From assembly GCA_023245355.1 (NCBI GenBank), contig JAHFKN010000003.1:1-55006 (forward strand): a stretch of DNA of 55,006 nt, read 5' to 3'. The stretch is from Candidatus Gottesmanbacteria bacterium. Its GTDB lineage: Bacteria > Patescibacteriota > Microgenomatia > UBA10105 > UBA927. This document shows, piece after piece, positions 35,676 to 43,141 of the stretch (position 1 is the stretch's first letter; the number at the start of each line of letters is the position of its first letter). Both the position numbers and the translations under genes were made by a program. The notes beneath the pieces were generated by a model, which saw only the letters and a program-made list of their open reading frames with translations, was not told where the DNA came from and searched no databases.

Positions 35676-36692
35676 ATGAAATACGCGTATGTATGTGTGG
35701 CAGGCACGTTTGACGGGCTCCATAGGGGGCACGAAGCGCTGCTTAAGCGTGCATTCGGCGTGGGGGAACGTGTGCTCATCGGACTTACATCGGAAGCATA
35801 CCTTACACAATATAAACCTGTGAGTACTGCTGCTTTGTATGAAACGCGCCGTCGCGCTTTGGAGCAATGGGTTGCAACACAGGGGTATGCTAATCGTGTA
35901 ACGATCGTGCCCATTAACGATCCGTTTGAGCCTGCAATATCCGACCCCATGCTTGATGCCATAGTTGTTTCGGAGCAGACCCGCGCGCGGGCAGAGGAAG
36001 TGAACCGTATGCGGGTACGAAACGGGTGCAAACCCCTGATGTTTTCCCTTGTTCCGATGGTGCACGCGCAGGATGATAAGCCGATATCGACGACGAGAGT
36101 GAAGTCGGGAATCATAGATCGTTTCGGCCGGCTTACGATGCCGGATTCACTCAGAAATGACCTGGCTCTTCCGTTGGGAGTCGTGTTAACCGGCACACAA
36201 ATAAAGGAGTCGATGCTCGTGTATAAAGACCGCACTATTATCTCTGTGGGGGATCTGACTACAAAGACGGTATTAGAAGCCGGAGTTACTCCGCTTCTTA
36301 TGATTATCGATAATAAAGTAAACCGGATGGAATTTCATGAGCTAGCGCCCATAATTATACGAAGAGATTTTCGTAAACAGACGGTAAAAAGCGGTCCCGG
36401 ATTTATCAGCAGTGAGGCGATTGATCAAATACGACGGGTAGTATCTTCAGCTGACAAATCCCCGGTTGTGCTTGAGGTAGGCGGGGAGGAAGATCTGTTG
36501 GCACTTCCTGCCATTATCGAAGCCCCGATAGGCTCCGTGGTGTATTACGGTCAGCCGCCGGTTCCCGCATGGGCCCGCTTCGACTCAGCGAGGCGAGCCT
36601 GCGGACCGGATACGTCGGGAGTTGTTGAGGTGGTTGTTACAAGCGAGAAAAAAAAGGATGCTGAGGTTTTGCTGGGGCAGTTTATCCGATAG
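35676..36692 (+). CDS. Bifunctional CoA-synthesis protein: PPAT-like adenylyltransferase fused to DUF359 GTP-dependent dephospho-CoA kinase
   Basis: 338 residues. Residues 1-150 are a nucleotidyltransferase of the archaeal/eukaryotic phosphopantetheine adenylyltransferase type: GTFDGLHRGH at 10-19 and ISTTR at 137-141. Residues 155-338 match DUF359, the archaeal GTP-dependent dephospho-CoA kinase: VGDLTT 191-196, IDNKVNR 211-217, GPG 240-242, GGEEDLLALP 269-278 and VVYYGQP 288-294. Together they would turn phosphopantetheine into CoA in one polypeptide. Usual bacteria use CoaD and the ATP-dependent CoaE instead. It is transcribed from its own promoter and followed closely by an SGNH gene. Confidence 0.85.
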   Translation: MKYAYVCVAGTFDGLHRGHEALLKRAFGVGERVLIGLTSEAYLTQYKPVSTAALYETRRRALEQWVATQGYANRVTIVPINDPFEPAISDPMLDAIVVSEQTRARAEEVNRMRVRNGCKPLMFSLVPMVHAQDDKPISTTRVKSGIIDRFGRLTMPDSLRNDLALPLGVVLTGTQIKESMLVYKDRTIISVGDLTTKTVLEAGVTPLLMIIDNKVNRMEFHELAPIIIRRDFRKQTVKSGPGFISSEAIDQIRRVVSSADKSPVVLEVGGEEDLLALPAIIEAPIGSVVYYGQPPVPAWARFDSARRACGPDTSGVVEVVVTSEKKKDAEVLLGQFIR

Positions 36693-36728
36693 GGGGATGC
36701 TTTTCTCGTGGTATATCCGTCTTTAGAT

Positions 36729-37793
36729 ATGTTTCGCTTGTTTATTAGGTGCATAGTTATAGTAGTGGTTTTTTTGGTGGGCACAATACTTCTCTTTGAA
36801 GGTATTTTACGTGTAAAATACAGCTCTATTCCGATAACGCATGAATATTTCCTCACAGCGGACGGGATGAGAAAGAGCGCTGAGTATATTTTCGAAAAAA
36901 CTCAGATTCCGGTGGTGACTGAAGAGAATGGGTATCATATAGCAGTCATAGGAGATTCTTTTAGTGCGTGTGGCATGTTTGTACGTTTTACCTGCTATCC
37001 GATGCTTATTCAGGCAATGCTGAATAATGAAGGAAAAAAGGTGACAATTACTAGTTACGCTGCCGGAGGGAACAATCCCGATCGTGAATTGAGATTTTTT
37101 ACCGATAAAGTCCTTCCGACACACCCTGCGCTTGTTATTTGGCAGTTTTATGCAAATGACGTGTGGGAGAACGTGCTTTTTCCGACATATACGATCTCAG
37201 CAGATCATCAGCTTACGAAAATTTCAGGTGCTGAAAATTGGGCATACAAACGGCAGGTATTTTTTGAAAAGCTTCCCATGAAGCAGTTCATGCTGCGTAC
37301 GTTTGTCGTGCGTTTTGTGCTTCGCATGTTTGAACACAGTAGGTATTATTATTCTCAGGGGAATGATGAAGATCGGATTGCGTGGGGTTTGGAAAAAATA
37401 CGGTTAGAAATTGAAGAGATGAATCGTTTAGCCGGTATATACGGATTTAAAGTGCTGTATTTTCAGATACCGTCCCAATCGATATATTTAGACGATGTAC
37501 CGCCGCCGGAATACCGTTGGATACGCGGACATAATACCCAAGTATATACAGCAATTGAAGAGGTACTTAAAAAGCAGGATGGATACGTCCCAGTGCAATT
37601 TACTACCCTTACGTCTTCAGAAAGCGGCGTGCTTGGTGCGGCATCCGAACCGGTTCAGGATCGTTATTATATGCATGAGGACGATGCTAACATTCTCGGG
37701 GATAAACATTTGAATCAGGCCGGATACCAGGTGGTTGCGGATCATCTCCTGAACGGGATACACTTATTGACACAGGACAGTCGTTTTCAGTAA
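36729..37793 (+). CDS. Membrane-anchored SGNH/GDSL-type hydrolase or acyltransferase
   Basis: About 354 residues. A TM helix (about 4-24) is followed by an SGNH fold: block I VIGDSFSACG (nucleophile Ser), block II Gly and block III Asn in AAGGNNPDRE, and block V DKHLNQAGY carrying the Asp/His pair. The topology puts it outside the membrane. Such proteins often O-acetylate or deacetylate surface glycans, which would fit the glycosyltransferase-rich neighbourhood. ATG 36729 is chosen because it directly precedes the TM helix; ATG 36708 is possible. Confidence 0.8.
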   Translation: MFRLFIRCIVIVVVFLVGTILLFEGILRVKYSSIPITHEYFLTADGMRKSAEYIFEKTQIPVVTEENGYHIAVIGDSFSACGMFVRFTCYPMLIQAMLNNEGKKVTITSYAAGGNNPDRELRFFTDKVLPTHPALVIWQFYANDVWENVLFPTYTISADHQLTKISGAENWAYKRQVFFEKLPMKQFMLRTFVVRFVLRMFEHSRYYYSQGNDEDRIAWGLEKIRLEIEEMNRLAGIYGFKVLYFQIPSQSIYLDDVPPPEYRWIRGHNTQVYTAIEEVLKKQDGYVPVQFTTLTSSESGVLGAASEPVQDRYYMHEDDANILGDKHLNQAGYQVVADHLLNGIHLLTQDSRFQ

Positions 37794-37799
37794 AGAGAT

Positions 37800-38666
37800 A
37801 TGGCCAAATATGTACCGGATATCGGTTCACGTCGCTGGGTAATTATATCGCCGGGGAGACAGATGCGGCCTAATCAGGCAAGAAAACCCCGTGCGACTGA
37901 TACTCCGGTCGTGCCGATTTGTCCCTTTTGCGTCGGAAATGAACATATGACGCCGCCGGAAGTGTACCGTATCGGAGCGGGGGAGAAGGATAAACCAGGT
38001 TGGCAGGTACGGGTGGTACCCAACAAATACCCGATCACCGATACGCACGAGGTCATCATTCACAGTGCGGACGATACAAAGGATATTGAGGATTTGCCGA
38101 TAGAACAGGTTACGCGCATCCTGACAGCGTACAGAGACCGCTACCGTGCGCATGACAACGACGGGCAGGTACTCATTTTCTGTAATCACGGATTTGCAGC
38201 AGGGGCAAGCCTTAAACACCCGCATGCACAGCTTGTCGTCGTGCCGCGGCAGATTAATCTGGATGCCGTGTCCCGCGAACCGGTCGCCAATGTCGTAGAG
38301 GAAAATAATTTTTTTATTACGTATTGCCCTGATTTTTCCCAATGGCCGTTTGAGGTCTGGATTGCGCCGAAAATAGCGGACGGGAAATTCAGTTCGGTCG
38401 CCGACAGTCAGCTGTCCGATCTTGCCGTAGTGCTTCAGGATGCGTTGCAAAGGGTCAGGGAAGCACAGAATAAGGGGTATTTACATTCCGTCCACGAGCC
38501 GGGGGTATTCGTATATAATTTCTATATATATCACGGAGAAAATTGGTTTATCCGTATTACTCCCAGGTTTGTGCACCGGGCAGGATTCGAGTTAGGTACG
38601 GGACTCAACGTCAATGTCGTAGACCCCACAGAAGCCTCAAAAATACTCCAGGAAATGGTAATTTAG
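37800..38666 (+). CDS. GalT-like nucleotidylyltransferase (HIT superfamily)
   Basis: 288 residues, shorter than standard GalT (about 350). CPFCVGNEHMTPPEV carries the Cys pair of the zinc site and RVVPNKYPIT the substrate loop. KHPHAQLVVVP holds the HxHxQ nucleophile His. The C-terminal HGENWFIRITPRF segment is typical of the second half. It could transfer UMP between UDP-glucose and galactose-1-phosphate, or act as a related ADP-sugar phosphorylase. It starts six bases after the SGNH gene, so the two are probably co-transcribed. Its end overlaps the convergent HTH gene by four bases. Confidence 0.85.
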   Translation: MAKYVPDIGSRRWVIISPGRQMRPNQARKPRATDTPVVPICPFCVGNEHMTPPEVYRIGAGEKDKPGWQVRVVPNKYPITDTHEVIIHSADDTKDIEDLPIEQVTRILTAYRDRYRAHDNDGQVLIFCNHGFAAGASLKHPHAQLVVVPRQINLDAVSREPVANVVEENNFFITYCPDFSQWPFEVWIAPKIADGKFSSVADSQLSDLAVVLQDALQRVREAQNKGYLHSVHEPGVFVYNFYIYHGENWFIRITPRFVHRAGFELGTGLNVNVVDPTEASKILQEMVI

Positions 38667-38863
38667 ATAGCGCCTTTTTGCTGTTGGCCCAATAGCCACA
38701 GTACCGCTTCTTTCTTGTACCGTCTGTCTCCTCTGGAATTAATGCGGATAGCGGGTAACTTACCGCGCTTTCCCCAGCGTTTGATCGTAAGGGGAGATAC
38801 GCGCAATATTTTTGCTACCTCTCTGACTGTCAACAAATCCGGCCATTCATCACCTAGTGCCAT
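38663..38863 (-). CDS. Excisionase/MerR-like HTH protein
   Basis: 66 residues, almost entirely one DNA-binding domain: LLTVREVAKILRVSPLTIKRWGKRGKLPAIRI, then RYKKEAVLWLLGQ. Such proteins act as small repressors, activators or excisionases. ATG 38863 is fixed by an AAGGAGG site five to seven bases upstream. It has its own promoter. There is no integrase nearby, so regulation is more likely than excision. Confidence 0.85.
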   Translation of the reverse strand: MALGDEWPDLLTVREVAKILRVSPLTIKRWGKRGKLPAIRINSRGDRRYKKEAVLWLLGQQQKGAI

Positions 38864-38912
38864 AACAACCTCCTTTATGTGGAGCAGGAAAACATTATCT
38901 TTTCCGATCACA

Positions 38913-38942
38913 ACAGTACATGAGAACATCAAACCTTGTCAA
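38913..38942 (-). promoter_or_regulatory. Promoter of the HTH gene
   Basis: On the minus strand TTGACA (38942-38937), an 18-bp spacer and TACTGT (38918-38913). The leader would be about 45 nt with a strong ribosome-binding site. Confidence 0.55.
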
Positions 38943-39028
38943 TAGGGAGTCGCAAAATATTTTCATTTGTGGATAAGTTGTGCATGCGGGAAATAATTTT
39001 GCGACGTGTAAACGAGATGGGCGTGCTT

Positions 39029-39097
39029 TTCCGCGCGCCCATTGCGGGCGCAGTACGTTAGATTGGCTTTCGTGCACTGCTTGCGCAAAGTGAAAGC
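39029..39097. other. Intergenic inverted repeats, possible small structured RNA
   Basis: GCGCCC/GGGCGC around ATTGC (about 39035-39051) is followed by GGCTTT/AAAGCC (39065-39070 with 39092-39097), which encloses CACT/AGTG and the palindrome TTGCGCAA. There is no clear terminator T-run. Nothing else is seen between 38864 and 39163 apart from the HTH promoter. Confidence 0.4.
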
Positions 39098-39163
39098 CGC
39101 CATCGTTTATGACTCCGGCTTGCGTTCGTATGATTATTGATATCTAATAAAAGAAGAAATGTT

Positions 39164-39565
39164 ATGAAATATCATACAAGAGCAGCGTATTCATGGTTTA
39201 TACCCGGTATCGTCTTATTTATCGTTATGTCGTTTACATTCATAGCGCTCTACCTGGGTATGTCAGAGTCACAGGATGTGCGAAGCAGAGCTGCAGAGCC
39301 CGATGATACGCGAGAGATACCGAATTTTACAATTCCACATCCGTCGGGGGTCATATCGGGTACCCCCAATCCAATACCGAGTGTATCGGGATATGTGCGT
39401 ACTACGGGCGTGATCGTTAGCACGGGGGTTCCTGGCTGGTCACGGGGACCCTTACAGACACCAAGGCCGACACCCTCGATATCACCGACGATTCGTCCAT
39501 TTCCTCCCTGTAATATCGTGCTTACGTTTATGAGGCGCCCGTGTATACCACAGGTTGTAGATTAG
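39164..39565 (+). CDS. Single-pass membrane protein with Pro/Thr-rich ectodomain
   Basis: 133 residues. A basic start, a TM helix (about 11-35), then SQDVRSRAAEPDD and a long extended region rich in Pro, Thr, Ser and Ile with repeated TPRPTPSISPT-like segments. Two Cys lie near the end. ATG 39164 has an AAGAAGAAA tract upstream. The RSRA after the TM also appears in the protein at 48308. Probably a surface stalk; function unknown. It overlaps the convergent gene at 39562 by four bases. Confidence 0.65.
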   Translation: MKYHTRAAYSWFIPGIVLFIVMSFTFIALYLGMSESQDVRSRAAEPDDTREIPNFTIPHPSGVISGTPNPIPSVSGYVRTTGVIVSTGVPGWSRGPLQTPRPTPSISPTIRPFPPCNIVLTFMRRPCIPQVVD

Positions 39566-40212
39566 AGTTTCTTGAGAGAAGCAATCATTGCATCGACTTC
39601 CGATAGAAGCGCATCTTCAGCGCCCAATGTCGTAGTAAGACTCATATGCCCGAATACCGTAGGCTGTCCGTAGTTTTCCGACCCTTTTTGACATACCGTA
39701 TACCCTTTGGTTGATCCTTTTGTGCCCCCGCGGCGTAATACGATGCCGTCAGAGGTCGTTATCGTGACGTACGTGTCATACCGGGAGCTTGGGCCTTCGA
39801 AGTCAGCATCAGACGGATACAGGCAGAGGGCTCCTCCGGTGGCAGCCTGGAAAATTTTAAGTTTTGTGGTCCCTTTGGTAAGTGTGAGCGTATCGGCCCA
39901 TGTACCCTCATTGGTTGTGATATGGTCAGGTATCCAGCCTTCAGGCACGGTCATCTGGTATTTGGTGAAACTGAGTCCTGATTCGGTTCCCAGGCCTGCT
40001 GTGATCGTTTTGGCCGGTTTAAATCCTTCCGGCAGGCTTTCCGGCTTCAGCCCGGGGTCCATCGTGGGTGTCGGCATGGCTGTGGTGGACGCAGCTCCGG
40101 AATTTGATCCCGGCTGGGAAGATTTCCCCAACGAATACGCGCCGTAGGCGATGCTGCCCAGGAGGAGGATAACGAGCACAATTTTGCCCAGGAGCGCAAA
40201 AAACTTTTCCAT
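39562..40212 (-). CDS. Membrane-anchored hypothetical protein
   Basis: 216 residues. A TM helix (about 7-27), a Ser/Thr/Pro linker (GAASTTAMPTPTMDPG), then a globular beta-rich domain (YQMTVPEGWIPDHITTNEGTWADTLTLTKG...YDTYVTITTSDGIVLRRGG) with two Cys. This resembles lipoprotein-like or PsbP-type folds in style, but I do not recognise the family. The start is fixed by the promoter just upstream. Confidence 0.7.
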   Translation of the reverse strand: MEKFFALLGKIVLVILLLGSIAYGAYSLGKSSQPGSNSGAASTTAMPTPTMDPGLKPESLPEGFKPAKTITAGLGTESGLSFTKYQMTVPEGWIPDHITTNEGTWADTLTLTKGTTKLKIFQAATGGALCLYPSDADFEGPSSRYDTYVTITTSDGIVLRRGGTKGSTKGYTVCQKGSENYGQPTVFGHMSLTTTLGAEDALLSEVDAMIASLKKL

Positions 40213-40219
40213 CGACAAT

Positions 40220-40248
40220 ATTGTCACAGGTTGACGGGGTGTTGTCAA
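40220..40248 (-). promoter_or_regulatory. Promoter of the membrane-anchored protein gene at 39562-40212
   Basis: On the minus strand TTGACA (40248-40243), a 17-bp spacer and GACAAT (40225-40220). ATG 40212 starts eight bases past the box, so the message would be leaderless. Confidence 0.65.
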
Positions 40249-40280
40249 ACGCGTCAGCCTATTTTAGCCGTGCGTTTTAG

Positions 40281-40309
40281 TTGTTTAAAGTTGAACTATA
40301 GGGTATAAT
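40281..40309 (+). promoter_or_regulatory. Promoter of the exopolysaccharide cassette
   Basis: TTGTTT (40281-40286), a 17-bp spacer and a perfect TATAAT (40304-40309). The first gene starts at 40711, giving a 5' leader of about 395 nt. Confidence 0.65.
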
Positions 40310-40315
40310 ATCAAT

Positions 40316-40710
40316 TCGCAAATAGTTACGCATTACCCACATCGCGGGTTTTGTCGTGGTTGTTTGCTCCTAATAGCCTATGGCTAAAAGGTAGCTCTTT
40401 AACAAAACGAGAATTAGAAAACCATCTGCTTCGTTATCATTTATCCTGTTTCCCCCTATCATGTTTAGCAAACTATAGGGTTTGCTTCGCTTGTTAGGGG
40501 GAAATAATAATTCTAAATTGGGGGATATATAACACGTTATCACTTCACTCATGTAAGAAAGGATAAATGTAGACAAAAGTAGATTACATACGATTATAGG
40601 AAGCTCTGGTATTTATACCCCAGAAACGGCGTCTATGCTTCCGCGGCTTTGTACCCCAAGGCCCAAGACGACACCATCAGTCAAACGAATAAGAGTAACA
40701 GGAGAGAACC
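40316..40710 (+). promoter_or_regulatory. Long structured 5' leader ahead of the UDP-glucose dehydrogenase gene
   Basis: There is no open frame with family features. The main element is a long hairpin: 40449-40458 pairs with 40495-40504 (10 bp), and inside it AGCAAAC (40467-40473) pairs with GTTTGCT (40480-40486). Further 3', GGAAGC/GCTTCC (about 40600-40644) encloses TCTGG/CCAGA and GGTAT/ATACC. The ribosome-binding site AGGAGA is just before ATG 40711. It matches no riboswitch class I know. Confidence 0.5.
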
Positions 40711-41652
40711 ATGAAAATCGTAGTCGTAGGTTCAGGAATTGTAGGTCAGGCGACCGGTATCGGACTCAGCAAAGACCACCAGGTCACGTTTTTGGATATC
40801 AATCCAGAGGTCGTGGAGGCGTTATCGCTTCGCGGTTTCGACGCACGCTTGGTCACTCAGCCGGGAGAATTGCATTTCGACATCGTCATGCTGTGCGTAA
40901 GCACGCCATCCGCTGAAGACGGGTCAGTCAATCTGTCCCACATCAAGAGCGCGATGGATGACGTCGAGAAATTGCTTCTCAAAAACAACAAATGGTCACT
41001 TGTTGTCGTCCGTTCCACTGTGCCGCCCACAACCACAGAGCGCGTGCTCGTGCCATTGTTGGAGAGAAACGGCTTACTGCGCGGCAGGGATTTCGGTGTC
41101 TGCATGCAGCCCGAGTTTTTGCGCGCGAAAAGTTCGGTCGAAGATTTTGCCAACCCGTGGGTCACAGTCATCGGCGAATTGGATACCCGCTCAGGCGACC
41201 TGTTGACACAGGTATATCAGACCTTCAGCGGGAAGTTGTTCCGTGTATCCATTGCGGAAGCCGAAATGATCAAGTACGTCCATAATTTGCGAAACGCACT
41301 GGTTATCAGTTTTGCAAATGAAATGTGGTTGTTGAACCAGCACCTTGGTGAGGCTACCGATATCAACAAAGTGTTGAGTGTCGTGACAGTCTCTGCTGAG
41401 AGCGCATGGAATCCGCAATACGGAAGTGTCGGCGGTCAGCCATATGGCGGCACGTGCTTACCGAAGGATACGAACGGCTTGCTGCATTTTGCCGGAACGC
41501 ACGGGTTAAACCTTCCGCTTCTTGCCGCAGTCATCGCCGTCAATACAATCATGGAAGATCTCGCGACTCGTGGACAGGTTCCATCGGCGCAGATTGAAGG
41601 GCTTTGTTGGAAACCAGCACCCGTCATGATACAGGAGGTGAGCCGGGAATAA
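40711..41652 (+). CDS. UDP-glucose 6-dehydrogenase-like protein, short form
   Basis: The family oxidises UDP-glucose to UDP-glucuronate with two NAD. 313 residues. NAD loop GSGIVGQATG at 8-17, QPEFLRA substrate loop, MIKYVHNLRNAL with the Lys/Asn pair, and the catalytic Cys in GGQPYGGTCLPKD near residue 250. Standard enzymes have 390-450 residues; here the C-terminal UDP-binding domain is essentially missing and only a short tail follows. There is no frameshift to explain it, because the next gene starts 62 bases on. It heads the cassette with the GT2 synthase. Confidence 0.85.
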   Translation: MKIVVVGSGIVGQATGIGLSKDHQVTFLDINPEVVEALSLRGFDARLVTQPGELHFDIVMLCVSTPSAEDGSVNLSHIKSAMDDVEKLLLKNNKWSLVVVRSTVPPTTTERVLVPLLERNGLLRGRDFGVCMQPEFLRAKSSVEDFANPWVTVIGELDTRSGDLLTQVYQTFSGKLFRVSIAEAEMIKYVHNLRNALVISFANEMWLLNQHLGEATDINKVLSVVTVSAESAWNPQYGSVGGQPYGGTCLPKDTNGLLHFAGTHGLNLPLLAAVIAVNTIMEDLATRGQVPSAQIEGLCWKPAPVMIQEVSRE

Positions 41653-41714
41653 ATAACCGCACGCGTATCTCTATCGATAACAAATCCTTGCAAATCTAGA
41701 CATAAGGAGTACGA

Positions 41715-43031
41715 ATGATTACGTTTATTTACGAATGGATTGTCGCTCTGACAAAGGGTTGGGGATCCGGGGATCGTGAAGCATTCCTGATATTGGTATC
41801 CGGACTGTGGATCCTCTGGATGTATGTGTTTATCGCCACGCGTTTCTATAAGCCGTGGGGTGCCCGTTTTAACAGCACGGTCTCGGTCATCGTTCCTGTC
41901 TACAAAGAAGATTGGAACACGTTTCTTGCTGTCATGGCATCCATTACCGATTCGCGGTACCCGATTTCCGAAATACTGGTGATCGGTGATGTTCGAGAGC
42001 CGCAGTTTGTCAGGATGTGTGAACGGCATTGGGCAACCGACCGGTTGATCCGCGTGCTGGAAGCACCCGCAGGCAAACGCGCCGCGATCCGCATGGGTGT
42101 GGAAGCCGCGACGTCAGAGATCGTGATGGTCATTGAAAGCGACACCTTTGCCGGTCCGGAAAGCATCGGGGAGCTTCTGCGTCCCTTTGCTGATCTTATG
42201 ATCGGTGGTGTTGTCGGCAAGCAGCTCATTTATGAGCCGCATTCGATCACTGCAGTTCTGAACAACTGGGCAGAGGCGATCAAATACGCCTTCATCATCC
42301 CGTTCCAGTCAATGACACGTTCCGTGACTGTGCTTGGCGGCCGGTGTGTTGCATACCGCAGAGCAGCCGTGCTGCCACTGATGGAGAGTCTGACTACGGA
42401 GAAATTCCTTGGCTTTCCCTGTCAGGCAGGTGACGACGGACGACTGACCAGCCTTCTTATGGCAACCGGATGGGGAGCGGTGTATCAAAGCACTGCCGAC
42501 TTCCGGACTGTCAGCCCTGAGACCTATTTCGGTTTGCTGATGCAGCGGCTCCGCTGGTTTCGAAATAGCTGCCGCCGCACGCTCCGCGCGTTTTTCTGCA
42601 TTCCGGAAAAACACGTGCCGAATGCTGACCGGTTCTGGGTCTATAAACGACCGCGGGCGCTGTACCAAATGGTCCGCACCTGGTTGGGCTCAGTGATCAT
42701 GATCATGCTGTGGTATCTGTTCATCAAGTCCGTTTGGATGGGATATTACTTCCACTGGAACACGTGGTTTGCCTCGCTCGGCGTCGTGCCGGTGTGGTGG
42801 ATCGTGGTCCGTGTGCTGGGAATTTCCATTCTGGGCGCCGTGATTACCCGCGCGATCAAGTCCTATCCGATTTTCCAGACGAACAGCCGATGGTGGCTGC
42901 TCGCATTGCCGTTGTTCCCGCTCCACATGAGTATCATGATGGTTGCGCTTCGGCTTATTGCCATTCCCACGATGTGGAAGAGTGGCTGGCTGTCGCGTAA
43001 ATACAGCGGAAAAGGAGGGTTCCAAAACTAA
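41715..43031 (+). CDS. Processive GT2 polysaccharide synthase, hyaluronan-synthase-like
   Basis: 438 residues, close to streptococcal HasA (about 419). One N-terminal TM helix (about 24-44), a cytosolic GT-A domain and about four C-terminal TM helices. Motifs: VSVIVPVYKE, IESDTF (the SDT donor/metal site), GGRCVAYRR, the base motif GDDGRLT and QRLRW (QxxRW). Such enzymes polymerise and export a beta-linked chain from UDP-sugars. With a UDP-glucuronate-forming gene just upstream, a uronate-containing polymer is plausible, but the sugars are not proven. AAGGAG lies seven bases before ATG 41715. Confidence 0.88.
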   Translation: MITFIYEWIVALTKGWGSGDREAFLILVSGLWILWMYVFIATRFYKPWGARFNSTVSVIVPVYKEDWNTFLAVMASITDSRYPISEILVIGDVREPQFVRMCERHWATDRLIRVLEAPAGKRAAIRMGVEAATSEIVMVIESDTFAGPESIGELLRPFADLMIGGVVGKQLIYEPHSITAVLNNWAEAIKYAFIIPFQSMTRSVTVLGGRCVAYRRAAVLPLMESLTTEKFLGFPCQAGDDGRLTSLLMATGWGAVYQSTADFRTVSPETYFGLLMQRLRWFRNSCRRTLRAFFCIPEKHVPNADRFWVYKRPRALYQMVRTWLGSVIMIMLWYLFIKSVWMGYYFHWNTWFASLGVVPVWWIVVRVLGISILGAVITRAIKSYPIFQTNSRWWLLALPLFPLHMSIMMVALRLIAIPTMWKSGWLSRKYSGKGGFQN

Positions 43032-43067
43032 TCTCAGGTTAGTCATAACATGAGAACAATCGGAGGA

Positions 43068-43109
43068 ACCAGGGTACCCTGCATTGCACGAGAGGGCAGG
43101 GACCCTGGT
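43068..43109 (+). other. Strong hairpin between the GT2 and membrane-protein genes
   Basis: ACCAGGGT (43068-43075) pairs with ACCCTGGT (43102-43109), then after a one-base bulge CCCTGC (43077-43082) pairs with GCAGGG (43096-43101), with a 13-nt loop. No T-run follows. It may protect or separate segments of the operon mRNA. The next gene's GAGGAGGAAGG ribosome site follows at about 43128. Confidence 0.6.
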
Positions 43110-43141
43110 AACTCTTATCTCCAATACGAGGAGGAAGGTCA

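Noticed and set aside
35616-36065. N-terminal extension of the minus-strand gene at 35274
   Set aside because: It runs antisense through the PPAT domain, and a TATAAT box supports the ATG at 35615.
38663-38863. Excisionase of an integrated element
   Set aside because: No integrase, attachment-site repeat or phage gene is near, so a small regulator is more likely.
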